Shown here one piece after another: positions 1-10,890 of a stretch of DNA of 64,000 nucleotides. The position numbers were made by a program, and so were the translations under genes. Location of the stretch: assembly GCA_018296165.2 (NCBI GenBank), contig JACKQL020000006.1, forward strand, positions 868,001 to 932,000, in the 5' to 3' direction. The notes under the pieces were generated by a model. The model searched no databases, had not been told where the DNA came from, and worked only from the letters and a program-made list of their open reading frames with translations. Positions within the stretch are counted from its first letter, which is position 1; each line of letters begins with the position of its first letter. This stretch comes from Termitomyces sp. T153 (Eukaryota > Basidiomycota > Agaricomycetes > Agaricales > Lyophyllaceae).

Positions 1-1002
1 CTAGCACAATAGTGGTGCAGTGCAGAGCTATCAGGCTGTGTCCATGTCCATAGAGATGCCTAGCAGCAGGGAATGCAGTGCAGGGATGGCTGGAGTGGAA
101 GTGTGCATTGGGCAAGCAGGTGTGGGGTACTGGAGGCTGGTGACTGGTGCAGGGTGCTGCATGGGATGCATGTAGTGGAGCTCCTGCCAAATCTCTATGA
201 GCTGCCACTAATCCTGAGCTACCTTATATTATAAAGCATTCCTCTCATTGTCCAGGCAGCCCTCTGTGAGATTGTCAATGCATTCTACCAATGTAGGGTG
301 CAGGCCATCCTGGAAGGTAAGGCACAACTGAAGGCCATTGGGGTAGACTGCTTTATACTTGTCCAGTGTGTGCTTCCCTTGCTCATATTGCTCTCTGTCA
401 CATAACATCAAGGCAGCAGTTTTGGCAGGGCTGAGTGGAAAAAAACTCCACCCAGAAGTCCTTCTCAAAGGTGGCCCAGTGTGAAAAACTTCCAATACTT
501 CTGAGGTGCCTAAAAACTTGCAATGTGTAGATGGAGGCATGTCTGGTCTTCATGTATGACAATACCCAGGCTATCTTCAGTGCATTGGAGTCAAAGGCAT
601 CCCTGCTGAGGTGGATGTAGGTGAAGCAGGATTGGAGGAAGCATTTCCTGCTAGAGTGAGCACCATTGTACACATCTGGGAGCACAGGGCATGGAATCTG
701 CAGTCATAGAGGCTGCAGAGCTGCAGAAGCAAGTATAGAGGAAGTCTGGGTTTGTTCTGTGACTGGGGGAGGTGTGGAGACAGAGGGTAGGTGCTTAAGC
801 AATGCCTGGAGTGATTGGGAGATGTGGTCTGTGGTATGATGGAGGGTAGAGAGTTTAGTTGTGTGGTGGGTGATGGATGATTGTGTTAGTTGCACCTGGT
901 TTTCTAGGTGTAGCAGGTGGGTCCAGGCTTTGTCCTGTGTGGCCAGAGCCTCTGATGGGGTGTCTGAATTGGCAGGCTGCAACATAGACCTCCACAATGC
1001 TT
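1..1002 (-). pseudogene. Gypsy family B gag, 5' part, frameshifted
   Basis: This is the capsid precursor of a Ty3/Gypsy element, read from about 1002 leftwards and running off the window. Codons from 997 to 704 give a coiled-coil-like N-terminus rich in Leu, Gln, Ser and Thr. The 685-398 segment carries the capsid-type stretch with WATFEKDFWVEFF. After a frame change, 540-229 continues with YEQGKHTLDKYKAV and CLTFQDGLHPTLVE, which match the usual Gag block ending in 'GL.P.....I'. Further left the reading is Pro/Met-rich (ISMDMD), as in basidiomycete Gags just before the zinc knuckle, which is not visible here. The LTR at 1103-1453 lies directly upstream, so this is the 5' end of a minus-strand element. 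Recognition rests on the shape of the Gag block and the LTR context. Confidence 0.65.
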
Positions 1003-1102
1003 AATACTAGTAGGGAAGCAACAAATAGAGGCTCAGAGGTTTTGTGCAGCTATGGAGAGCCTCCAGACCAGTGTTTCTAGACTTGTTCTGCTATAATAGT
1101 GA

Positions 1103-1453
1103 TGTCTGGGAGTGGCAGCTCAGAGTCACACAGATAGCAGAGGGAAATCAGAAGTATATTAGCAAGTATACAATAATACAACAGTAACTAATCACCTAGC
1201 AGAGGGGAATCCAAAGAGAACAAGTCTAAGGATCCCTGGTGGTCAGTGTGGCACATCAGCCAGCAGCAGAGGCATGAAAATGGCTGTACAGAGGACCAGA
1301 GCCACTCTTAACCTTAGGAAAGTTATTAATGAGGTAATATAGAAAGTCCCATGGGTCTCTGGAGATCTCTGGAGATTTGAAGCAAGCCCCAGAGATATCA
1401 AGCAAGCTGCAGAGGTGTTGGAACAAGCTGTGGAGGTTGGAAATGGAGAAAGA
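1103..1453 (-). repeat. Family B LTR (5' LTR of the left-hand element), 3' part
   Basis: This is homologous to 62200-62560. Shared blocks include 'taactaatcacctagcagag', 'gagaacaagtctaag' and 'ttggaaatgga', with differences that are mostly transitions. It starts TGTCTGGGAGTGG at 1103 on the plus strand, which is the end of the LTR in element sense. Homology stops at about 1453 inside a family C chromodomain sequence, so the outer end (TGTCAGGGGAC in the other copy) appears truncated or lost. The gag remnant starts about 100 bp away on the inner side. Confidence 0.75.
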
Positions 1454-1454
1454 A

Positions 1455-1640
1455 CTTCAAGTTTGAGGTTTAATGGAGACACCACTTGGGAGTTCCTCAT
1501 GACTTGCAAGGACTTGGTGGCCCTTGATAGATATTTTGAGTTGCAAGGTGTACAATGCCCTGTGCAGCCAGCTAGAAGGCCTAAGTCAACTTGACTTAGT
1601 TCAGAAGTTGGTTGAGCCACCATGCCAGCAGCTATCAAAT
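1455..1640 (+). pseudogene. Gypsy family C chromodomain/integrase C-terminus (copy C1)
   Basis: The plus strand reads LRFNGDTTWEFL, then LVALDRYFELQGVQ. This is the end of a chromo-like domain of a Gypsy integrase (consensus 'FEV.W..GDTTWE.L..C..L.AL.RYLELQ'). It is paralogous to the minus-strand sequence at 45600-45400 (copy C2). The 5' side is cut by the family B LTR at about 1453. The sequence continues into the downstream extra ORF that begins at 1751. Confidence 0.65.
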
Positions 1641-1750
1641 ATTATATCAGCCAATTTTTTTTGGCCAAGTACAAAGTCCAACTGCTCTTTGTCTTCTACT
1701 CCATTGTTGGTGCAATGCATCAGCATAGTGTAAGAGGGCTACTTGCCCAA

Positions 1751-3331
1751 TGAATAAGAAAAAGAAGCAACCAGGTAAGGCAGACATGAGTCCACCTGAA
1801 TATTCAGTGAGCTCTGGGCAGAGCTCAAGAGGGGGAGAATGAGGGAGTAGTTCACTTTCTGGGTTTGGTGGCTTTGCTACACTAACAGGAGGCTTAGTGC
1901 CTGGAGATGTAGCACTCCCAGCAATAAGAAGAGCAGCCCCAGCTCCATGAAAAGCAAGACCCATGAGCAAAGGACCTACAGCAGTGCTGGGAGATATGGC
2001 CCTGCTTAACTATGCAGTGGCAATGCAGCAGTTGCCAGCATGGGGATGTGGAATGCCCCCACAGCATGGAGGAATAGAAAAAGAACATGGGGGACCCCAG
2101 GTGCTCTCACACATGAACTTTAGATACCTTGTAGGCCCACAGCCTATGTGGTCCCAGGAGTTCTAACAATACATGGTGCTCCAATTTGCTGTGGCCCCAC
2201 CACCAGTGGCTGAGCCCAGCCATACAACAGGCATAGCAAGTCAACAACAACCTGCCACTATGTCTTTACAAGTAGGGATCTTGGTCCCTGCTCCTGCTCC
2301 ATCAGAGGCAATGGAAGTGGATGATGATGGCCCAAAGTCAATCATGGCTCTGATGCAGTTGTTGGCTCCTCCAAGGCAGTCATACCTGCTCTTGCCTACT
2401 ATAGTGTGTTCCTTGAATGCCCCATCTTCATTGTCAAGTGCACTGGAGCATCCAGTGGCCACCTTAACCAATAAAGAAAAAGGAAAGGCAACTGCAATAT
2501 TGCCTCCTATACCAGCACAGGGGAGTAGCACTCCCTTGTTGACTGCCTGGAATACAGTTGAGCAACACTTCTCTGTGAAAGAGAAGGGAAAGAATAAAGC
2601 TAAGAAGCCCAAGCCTTCTACTGCTACAGATGAGCAAATCTCTCACCTCCTTCAGTGGCTTCATGAAGCTAGAGTGCTAGAGGACATCAGAGCTAATGTC
2701 CTCAACAACTCTGTAGTGCAGTTAGCACTTTCTCAAGTTCTGAATGAACTTGATATTGTTTGTAATCAAAGGGACAAGGCCTAAATGGACCTCTTTCATT
2801 CAGCTTTGGGGAAGAGGAAGTGTGTAGCATCTCCTCTTCAACTTCCAGAGGTAAAGAAGGCTTGCACTGAGCCTTCTGTGTTTGTCAAGGGATCCTCAAC
2901 TCAGAAGGCACTACCTGTGCCCTATAATGATGCTATGCCTGCTAGTAATGACTAGAGGATGGACAAGTGTCCTGATTTCAGGGCACCTTTGCCCATCACT
3001 GTACTATCAAACTCAGCAGTGGCCAAAGATAGGCTGCCAAAACTAGCAGCTGCTAAGGCTGGACCATCAAGGTCTGCCACAACAAAGGCTGGTAATGCAA
3101 AGCCAGCTGTAACTCCAGTAGTTGCAAACAACTCTGTGATTGTTGCCACCCCAATTGCTTTTCCTGCAAACATGCTGTGGGGATTAGAGGCAGGAATGAT
3201 TGAAGTTCTCAAATCAAGGACCTATACTATTCCCAGTTCCCTGTCCTAGGAGCCTGTCGCAGTAGTGCACTGGGACCTCTGTGACAAAGTGTTCTTTGTC
3301 ACCTAAGTGCAAGCTGCCAAAGCAGCCATGT
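1751..3331 (+). pseudogene. Extra ORF downstream of the family C chromodomain, unknown function
   Basis: From an ATG at 1751 (MNKKKKQPGKADMS...) one reading continues with a few stops and small shifts: 1963-2166, 2173-2784 and 2959-3249. The longest clean piece is 203 codons. It is rich in Ala, Pro, Ser and Lys and mostly disordered in character, with an acidic EVDDDG patch, Lys clusters (KEKGKAT, KEKGKNKAKKPKP) and a helical segment (ISHLLQWLHEARVLEDI). A piece (VCSLN...GKGKAT-type) is paralogous to minus-strand 45085-44864 in copy C2, in both cases on the sense strand after the chromodomain. It may be an accessory 3' ORF of family C, or the gag of a neighbouring element. No catalytic motif is visible. 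A family A LTR interrupts it at 3332, and it resumes at 5287. Confidence 0.5.
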
Positions 3332-3657
3332 TGTCAGGTTCTGCTAACCATGGAGGCTCAGCTACACTGGGCAAATCCTTACTAGGCAGACATGATTCTC
3401 TGCACTGATAACTGGGCACTTGAAGAGGGTCTAAGTGTGGGGGACTTGTGAGGGCAAGCAATGGGGAGTGATCTGAACAAGTCTGGAGTAGTCTGGAGTC
3501 AAACAAGACAAGACAGAGCTGAGACAAGATTGAGACAAGAATGAAAATAGATTGAAGCAGGATACAAAACAATAATAAAAACAATAATGGAAATAGAGAC
3601 AAGATAGGACTGGGAAACTGAGATAAGACTGGGAGACTGAGAGAAAGGGAAATGTAA

Positions 3658-4725
3658 TGTAGTACTGGGTTAGAGTAATACTAATAGTTCTGGGGCTTTC
3701 TTGAAGACTTAGGCAGTCTACTCCAATTCCACACTGATGTCTTGATGAATGCTTGAAGTTGAAGGGGTTTACTTCCAAAATATTTCTATTCTGAATGCAG
3801 AGGGGTCTCAACAAACTCCAGCCTAAGTGATTCACTCTCTGGGAACCACCAAGCCTTTGCCTATTAATTGCCTGTCCATTTGCTACTCTACTTGGGCTAT
3901 TTATACCTCTTTCTACAGTGCACAGACCACCCCCTACATGTGACTTTTGGTTCCATACTTTCCAGCCCCTTATTCATAACTGTTATTCTAATTCTCCCTT
4001 TTGGCATGCCTGTTTCAGTGCCACAGGCCAGTTCCTGGTTCCATCATTCCTCCTTTGCATTCTTAGCTTCCATTTGCCCCATTTATCTCTCCCTCCTTTG
4101 TATTTCTCCCATTCATATTCTTCCCCATTCAGGTTCTTTTCCATTCAGGTTCTTTCCCATTCAGGTTCTTCCATTCATCTGTTCCCTCCCATTTATTCCA
4201 TTCATCTTCCTTTGTTCATTTCATATTCTTCCCCATTCAGGTTCTTTCCCATCCAGGTTCTTCCATTCATCTTCCTTTCCCTTCCCTCCATTCCATTCAT
4301 TTCATATTCTTCCATTCATCTTCCTTTCCCTTCCCTTCATTCCATTCTTTCTCATTCATTCATTCATCTTCCTTTCCCTTCCCTTCATTCCATTCTTTCT
4401 CATTCATTCCTCCTTTACCTCCTTTCAGTCAACATTCCAATCTGGTTATTCTTAGATCAGATCTAGATCTTGCCAGAATTGATGCCACTCAGGTGCTTTT
4501 GCCAGTCCCATGCTTCCCCTCCCATTACAGTGATTGGACTATTATTGAGTGTATAGTCTAGTATAGTCCTTGTCCTATCCTGTTCTGTCTTTCTTCTGGT
4601 GTATTTAAGGGATAATGTTGCTGGGACTTGTTTTACCAGGAGGCTTACAGTTTTCAGCCTTAATAAATGTTTGTTTTAACTTCTGGTGTTTATTATGTTC
4701 CCAATGGTGTGACAACATTGTATCA
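3658..4725 (+). repeat. Nested solo LTR inside the family A LTR
   Basis: The insert starts TGTAGTACTGGG, ends TTGTATCA and is flanked by GTAA (3654-3657 and 4726-4729). Removing it and one GTAA restores the order seen in the uninterrupted A4 LTR (30990-31060, other strand). It holds a TATA-like 'gtatttaaggg' near 4600 and an AATAAA near 4661, so the sense is probably plus. No second copy is in the window, so its family is not assigned. The TSD is 4 bp (a fifth base differs C/T). Confidence 0.6.
4085..4432 (+). repeat. Polypyrimidine tandem repeat
   Basis: C/T-rich sequence made of CATTC, TTCC and CATTCAGGTTCTT motifs. A 48-bp unit beginning 'cattcatcttcctttccc' is repeated almost exactly near 4314-4410, with earlier, less regular copies. 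The Phe/Ser/Pro-rich open frames across it are a by-product of the composition. Confidence 0.8.
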
Positions 4726-5286
4726 GTAACACAGGACACAAAGCACAAGACAGAAACAATCAGAAACACATCAGGTAAAGCAGGTAATATCAAGACTAGA
4801 GAGTATGAGGAGCTACTCTATGACTTATATACTGACTACTAGAGAGCTCCAGGAGACAGCGGGTGTGGCAGCGGGGCTTGATGGAGTTGCACAGAGTTGA
4901 TGGGTGTTGGTTGTAATCAGAGGACAGTCTGCAGTGATATTCTGATGGGATCAGTTGAGGACACAGGCCATTCCAAGGCTGTTGTGATGCTCTGGGGTTG
5001 GTTGGGCTGACTAGGAGGAGCAGTTGGTGACATGCAGTGGAGTAGAAATGACAAGGGAGTGTCCCAGGGGTTCAGAAGAGTCAAGGAAAGTGTTGACAGC
5101 TGCAGAAAAGGTGTCAGAGTTAGCCAGGGAGCTGTCTGGGTTTGCTGGAGAAGTGTTGGAGTTACCCAAGGTGGGTGCTGAGGGTGTACAATGGTTGGGG
5201 GGTGTTTGACAGGGCATTGGGGGAAACTCTGGGGGAGCAAGTGGGTTGGTAACAATGTTCAGGGGTCCATAGAGTGGGTTGTGACA

Positions 5287-5523
5287 CATGTATGCCCCAT
5301 TGGCATCTGATTCAGGCAGCAATGATGATGAAGTCCCTATATCTAAACAACATGTTTTGGACAGTGACTCCAACAACAATGCTAATGAGCACTGTTGCAA
5401 GAAGCAACACAACACTAATACCAAAAGGCTGTTAGCTATTAATGCTGAGAAGGCCAAACTGGACCTTAAGCATCTGAATAATACAGTGCTCAGCTGCCTT
5501 CCAGACAGCTGGGAGACTATGAT
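5287..5523 (+). pseudogene. Continuation of the family C downstream ORF
   Basis: Removing the solo LTR (3332-5286) and one CATGT joins this reading to the ORF ending at 3331. It gives MYAPLASDSGSNDDE... followed by a Lys/Asn-rich and helical part (INAEKAKLDLKHLNNTV, CLPDSWETM). It stops exactly where the A1 5' LTR begins (5524). The function is unknown. Clean reading for 78 codons suggests it was once coding. Confidence 0.5.
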
Positions 5524-6460
5524 TGTCATGACCCACTCCCTAGATTCTGACACTGCCCCCAGCCCCCCTAACACTCTGCCAAACTCCCCAACCCTCACCC
5601 ACTCTCTGCACCCACTTTGGGCAACTCCAACACTCCCTTGGCGAACCCCAACGGTTCCTTGATCAACTCTGATGCCTTCTCCACAGCAGTTAAACATCTC
5701 CTGAATTCCCCTGGACTTCCAAGGCTTCCTCTGACCCTGGAATAATCTGCTTTCCAACTGATCCCATCAGAATGTTACCGTGGCCCACTCCAAGATTGCA
5801 CCCAACAACTGTTGACTCCGCACAGTTCTGTTGAGCCTGCTGCCATATCCTCTGCCCTCTGGAACCACCCAGTAGTAGGTATATAAGTCATAGAGTAACC
5901 CCTGGTACTTTAGTCTTGATATAGCATTTACTGTGACTTGTCCCTTGTCTCATCACTGTTTCTATTTTTAGGTTTGAATCTGTCTCTTTTCTCTGTCTCA
6001 TCTCGCCTCATCTCGACTGTATATATTTCCTTTGTCCTCCTAAGTTCCTTTCATCTCCAACATCAGTATGAATCCCATGCATGCATTATGACCCAAACAT
6101 TCTTACAACAACTCCAGACCCCACTCCCTGCTTGGCCCAGGAACCCACCATGCCTTGGTGATCTCCTGTCAAACTCCAGCTCTGCCCCCATCAATTGTGA
6201 AGCCTCCACTTACTCTGTATTCTGTTTGTGTGCCTACAAACTTGTTCCGATGCCTGTCCAGGTCTGACATCTAATACACTTGGTCTTAGATGTCCCTGCA
6301 CCACTCCAGACTTGCTTGGACTGCCCCCCCCCTAGCTCCCCCTCACAAGTCCCTCCCCTCCATGCCCATCCCAGATGCTTGGTTATAAGCACAGGACATT
6401 GCATCCACCTAGTAAGGATTTGCCAGTGTAGCTGAGCCCCCATCATCAGCAAACCTGACA
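5524..6460 (+). repeat. 5' LTR of A1
   Basis: It runs from TGTCATGACCCACTCC to AACCTGACA, 937 bp, and is homologous to the A2 LTRs read on the minus strand. A TATA box TATATAAG lies at 5880-5887. The predicted transcription start AGTCTTGATAT is at 5912, 32 bp downstream. Confidence 0.85.
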
Positions 6461-6473
6461 TAATATCAAGACT
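6461..6473 (+). promoter_or_regulatory. Self-priming-type primer binding site of A1
   Basis: TAATATCAAGACT directly follows the LTR. It is complementary to the predicted 5' end of the element's own mRNA: 11 of 13 positions against this LTR and 13 of 13 against the A2 and solo LTRs. It does not resemble a tRNA 3'-end complement (no TGG start). This is the arrangement known from Tf1/sushi elements. Confidence 0.65.
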
Positions 6474-6492
6474 CCCCCTTACTCTGTTCTCA

Positions 6493-8405
6493 ATGTCTGT
6501 GTATAACCCTGTGTACAACCCTGCCGGCTACCTAACCGATGTCTATAGTCAACCAGTACTGGAAAACACCTATGCCCCATTCTATCCAGGCCCCCCCACA
6601 GATCAGTATGTCCCTCATCACTGGACTCCTGACCCCAACCAGGCATTCTATGCCCCCTCCATCAGCCAGGGAATACCTCTGGGCTGGCACTGCCCTTCCG
6701 CATTTTCTGCCAATGGCAACAATCCCTGTATGTACCCCAGAGGATACTCTGCAGCACCCCCTAACCCCACCTACCTTCCCCCCACCCACTATTATGCGTA
6801 CCCAGTCCCCACTGCAGCCCCAACTCCTCCAGGGCCTATGGATAATTATTCCCCCCCTCATATGCTATTCCTTGTTCAAGCTCCTCCTTCTTCCAGGCAG
6901 CAAAGGGTCAAAGCCTATGCCCAACAATGCGATGAAGTCCTCCACTTCCTCTGCCTCTCTCCTGCAGAGTTCACAAGATGCACCTGCAGCCTCCTCACCA
7001 ACCTAGGTTACCCTGACACCTCCATGACTCTGGAAGTCTGGGTGGATTGACTCCTTGACTTCCACAAGCACTATCTGCAAGGGAACCTCCTGGAGACTAT
7101 GCGTCCCAATGCCCCAGTTCTCCTGCAACAGCCCATGGGTCCTGGGGCACCCCAACCACCCTTTTTTACCAATCATCCTCATCCCCTGCCCACTCTGATG
7201 CCTAACCCTCCTGCCAATGCCAATTATTTCGGACCCCCCACCCCTGGAGGATCCCCTCAATGGGCTCCAGGGCCTGCTCCGGGTAATGCAGGCCAACCCC
7301 CTGGTGGAGGGCCACCTAACAGCAGACCCCCTAGGGGATGGGGCCCAGTGATGGACAACTTTCCCCCCCAGCATGGAAACAGGAACAACTACTATTACTA
7401 CTACAATGCTGGACCCCTGCCCTGAGCTCAAAATCCACAGGACGATACCCACGATGCACTGGCCTAGGAGGGTAAGCTTGACATTCAGAAGCCTGAACCC
7501 TTCACTAGCTGCAACCCCTGGAAGTAGTGAATCTTTCTAACCCAGTATCTGACTATGTTTCAAGCTAAGCCAATTACCTTCCAACTTGAGAGCTCACAAG
7601 TGGCCTTCACCATATCATATTTACAGGGTATCACCTTCAATCATTACACTATGCTACTCCAGTTCAACCCCAACACTCCTGTGCTCTCCAATTGGCTTGC
7701 TTTCACCAAGGAATTCTCAAGTAAGTTCAGCATCTTTGACACCATAGCTGAGGCACAGGAAAATCTCTTCAACCTCCAAATGCATGACAATGAATGCTTC
7801 ACAACCTTTATTGTACAATTCAAACAGGAAGCCTATGAGACCGGCTGGAACTACAATGCTCTCTGATTTGCCCTCCATTGTGCCCTGCCTCAACAGATCA
7901 AGGATGTCCTTCACCTTGCACCCAAGCAACCCAGCTACAACAGCTACAAGGTGCTCATTACCCAGGTCAACCAATATTACTGGGAAGATTGTAGTAAAAA
8001 CATAGTGCTCTAGACCCCCTGGAATGCCTCTGGTAACACCAACTGGCAGGCCAGAGCAACCAACGGCATTTGATCCTCAATTCCTGCTAACCCTGCCAAC
8101 CCCACACTCTATTTTCCCCCAGGCCAAGGAATTACTAGCACTAATTGACCCCCAGGACAACATCTGCCAGCCCAGCTCAACGCTGCCAACCTCCATGAAA
8201 CTCCAGAACCCCTGGACACCAACCCTGATGACCACAATGACATTCCAGACCCCACCAATGACCAAGAAGCCTTATGCGCAAACAGGATTTGGGATGGCCT
8301 GTGGGTTGACGTGCCAGAGAAAACACAGGAGAAATGATGGAAGGAGGGCACATGCATCCTATATAGTGAGCAGGGACACTTTATTTGCAGTTGTCCTAAA
8401 TAACA
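6493..8405 (+). pseudogene. Gag of A1, internally deleted
   Basis: The reading starts at an ATG (MSVYNPVYNPAGY...) 19 bp after the PBS. The N-terminus is Tyr/Pro/Asn-rich, followed by a helical capsid-like part (KAYAQQCDEVLHFLCLSPAEF) up to about 7095. There A1 lacks roughly 500 bp present in A2. A Pro/Gly/Asn-rich stretch with a Tyr run near 7390 follows, then the capsid block (MFQAKPITFQLESSQVAF, YLQGITFNHYTMLLQF). The zinc knuckle region near 8360-8404 has decayed (first Cys of the A2 type replaced in part). In-frame stops are at about 7048, 7423, 7468, 7866 and 8010. Confidence 0.75.
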
Positions 8406-9650
8406 GGTGATGGGATATGCCATGTGGATGATCGACAGAGAAGACTGTAACTACCAGTTTATGGAAAATGAGTTGGCAGTTTAGGTCTTGAAAATGCACT
8501 AGACTGCGGACCAGACCCTAACATCTTCTCCACCCCAGCCATGCTTCTCTGTGCAACAATACTCACCTGGACAGCCCCCCAGTACACCTCCCCTCCCACT
8601 CATCCACCAACCTCCTCCTCTGCACCACTCTTCCCTTCACTGACAACTCTGTCCCCACACTAGTCAACAGTGGTGCCACCAATAACTTTATCAACAAATC
8701 CCTGCCGGCACTCGCTCCCCACCCCCTCCAACACCTCCCCACCTCGATTCCCCTCAAACTTTTTGATGGAGACCCTACCCCAGCAGGAGACATCACACAC
8801 TGCCTAGAAATGACCATGACCTTCACCAATGGATGACAGCAAGAACTCCAACTACTTATCACAAAATTACACCCCTCTGCCCCCATCATCTTAGAATTCT
8901 CATAGCTCCATTCCACCAACCCCCACATTGACTGGCCCAGCCTCACCCTCCACCTTGACCAGAACAACCCCACTAACTCCGGGCTAGTACCGGGACAACC
9001 CCACTGACTCCAGGCTGGTACCTTTTGATGTCTCACCCTCCTCCAAGAACTCCGAGACTATAATTGACCCCCCCAGACTCCCCTGCAGCTCCACTCTAGA
9101 TCCACATGGTCATTCATCATCAATGTCTGACTTGACAACTCTTCCAAGATATTCCCCACCCTCATCGACAGCAGCACCTCCAGCACCTTCATCAGTAATC
9201 AACTTGGCCTCTGGTGCAATGACCTCAACAAACCCCTCAAGCTCCAACTCTTCAATAGAAGCCCTACCATGACAAGAATCACTCAATACCATGACAACAC
9301 CCTCACCCTTGACAACAACCTGCAGTTTCAGGCCCGGCTCCTCATCACTCAACTACCTCTGCTGACTCCAATCATGCTCAGACTCCCATGGCTGCAAGAT
9401 GTCAACCCCAACATCAACTGGAAGAACCTCACCATGCAATTTCCCAGCCCCAAAGCAAGTTTAGTGGCTGCCATCCCTCTTTGCCTCCAGTCTATCTCAG
9501 ACTCCGACATCTCCCACCCCAGTGCCAGTACCTCTGGAGTGATCCAGAGTCCCTCAACCTCCGATAACAACCCCAACAAAGAAGGAAATGCCACTCCACC
9601 TTGGTCACCCTCAATCACATTACGATAGCTGCCTCCCAACATACTCCAGA
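8406..9650 (+). pseudogene. Two tandem retropepsin-like domains of A1
   Basis: Domain 1 has LVNSGATNNF at about 8656-8685, followed by a Leu-rich sheet region and an 'L...NPHIDWPSLTL' tail. Domain 2 has LIDSSTSSTF near 9160 and ends PWLQDVNPNINWKNL near 9425. Each has the layout of a Gypsy protease: active-site loop, then the 'LG.PWL...NP.IDW' strand. The copies are about 500 bp apart. Domain 1 has Asn at the catalytic Asp position; domain 2 keeps Asp but has lost the following Gly-Ala. Both domains recur in A2. Confidence 0.7.
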
Positions 9651-9742
9651 ATCAATACAAAGGCCTGTGGTACCCCAACCAGCAATGCTCAAAGCCCCCA
9701 ACCAACTCTGCCACCACTCTGGACTCATCCACTACCACTCTG

Positions 9743-10890
9743 ATGTCCAACTCCATTGACTCTGGAAACCTCGACATTAAAATCATCAGTGCCATCCCCT
9801 TTGCATGCCTTCTACACAACAGCACCCCCACCTTCCAGTTACAAATCATGCCAGCCCTACCCAAAGAGCACCTCTGCATAGGGACCACTGCACCAGAGAG
9901 CAAGACAGAGGGACAGATCTTATCCAAAGTAGTTCCCCCAGAGTATCATGAGTTTGCTGATGTGTTCTCTGAAGGGAGTGCCAAAGAACTCCCCCCACAC
10001 TGCTCCTATGACCACAAGATTGACCTCGAAGAAGGCACCTCACCCCTGTTTGGCAAGATCTACAATATGTCTGAGATTGAGCTCTGAGCCTTGAAGGAAT
10101 ATGTCAATGACATGCTTGGCAAGGGCTTCATATGCCTGTCAATCTCTGCTGCTGGTGCTCCTATTCTGTTCACCAAGAAGAAGGACAGGTCACTCCAACT
10201 CTGTGTGGATTATCAGGGACTCAACAAAGTCACCAAAAAGAACCAGTATCCCCTCCCCTTGATTGGAGACCTTGTTGATCATCTCTGCAGTGCCAAGATT
10301 TACACAAAGATAGACCTCTGCTCTGGCTACAACAACATCTGGATCACTCTGGGACACAAATGGAAGACCGCCTTTTGCACCCTCTATGGCCTCTTTGAGT
10401 ACCTTGTAATGCCCTTCAGAATGACTAACTCCCCTGCCACTTTCCAGTACTTCATGAACAACATCTTCCACAACATGAATGACGTTTTTGTTATTGTGTA
10501 TCTGGATGACATCCTGATCTACTTGAATTTGCTGACGGAGCATCTGGAGCATGTCCACCGTGTCTTAGAATGACTCTGAGAATACCACCTTCATGCCAAA
10601 ACCAAGAAATGCTCCTTCTACATGATGGAGGTTGAATATCTCGGAGTCATTGTTACCCCTGATGGCATGTGCATGGACCCTGCCAAGGTCAACACAATAC
10701 TCAACTGGCCCCCACTGCAGAATGTCAAGGAGGTACAGTTATTCCTGGAGTTTGCTAACTTTTATTGCCATTTCATCAACAACTACTCTGGGATCACCAA
10801 ACCCCTCAACCAACTCACATGGAAGGACACTCCTTGGGATTGGGACAGCAAGTGCCAGAGCATATTCCTCCTCCTGAAGAAGGCCTTCAC
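9743..10890 (+). pseudogene. Reverse transcriptase of A1, interrupted by A2
   Basis: It begins with the pre-RT linker (VPPEYHEFADVFSEGSAKEL), then KIDLCSGYNNIWI and FEYLVMPFRMTNSPATFQ, and the catalytic YLDD box (VYLDDILIYL) near 10498-10527. The thumb and the start of the RNase H connection (FANFYCHFINNYSGITKPLNQL) lead to LLLKKAFT, where the A2 LTR begins at 10891. Stops fall at about 10086, 10572 and 10578. Unlike A2 and A3, A1 keeps both catalytic Asp residues. Confidence 0.85.

Larger units (their letters stand above)
3332..5286 (-). repeat. Solo LTR of Gypsy family A, with nested LTR
   Basis: The ends are TGTCAGG... and ...TTGTGACA, the same as the A2 LTRs. A 5-bp target duplication CATGT lies on both sides (3327-3331 and 5287-5291). 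The TSS motif TAATATCAAGACT is at 4785-4797, in the same place as in the A2 LTR. No internal family A sequence follows either end, so this is a solo LTR left by LTR-LTR recombination. It is about twice the ~990 bp of the A2 LTRs because a 1068-bp sequence is inserted at 3658-4725. CpG is nearly absent. Confidence 0.85.
5524..10890 (+). mobile_element. Gypsy family A copy A1, 5' part (LTR, gag, PR, RT)
   Basis: This is the plus-strand LTR retrotransposon into which A2 inserted. Its order is 5' LTR, PBS, gag, two protease-like domains and RT, and it is interrupted at 10890 within the RT-RNase H connection. The remainder resumes at 21913 after A2. CpG is strongly depleted and there are many stops, so it is older than A2. 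The 5' flank is 'atgat' (5519-5523), but no matching 3' LTR or duplication was found because the 3' end is lost near 25490. Confidence 0.85.

Noticed and set aside
3868..4466. Overlapping Phe/Ser/Pro-rich frames of 182-195 codons
   Set aside because: They arise from the polypyrimidine repeat inside an LTR and have no domain or codon support.
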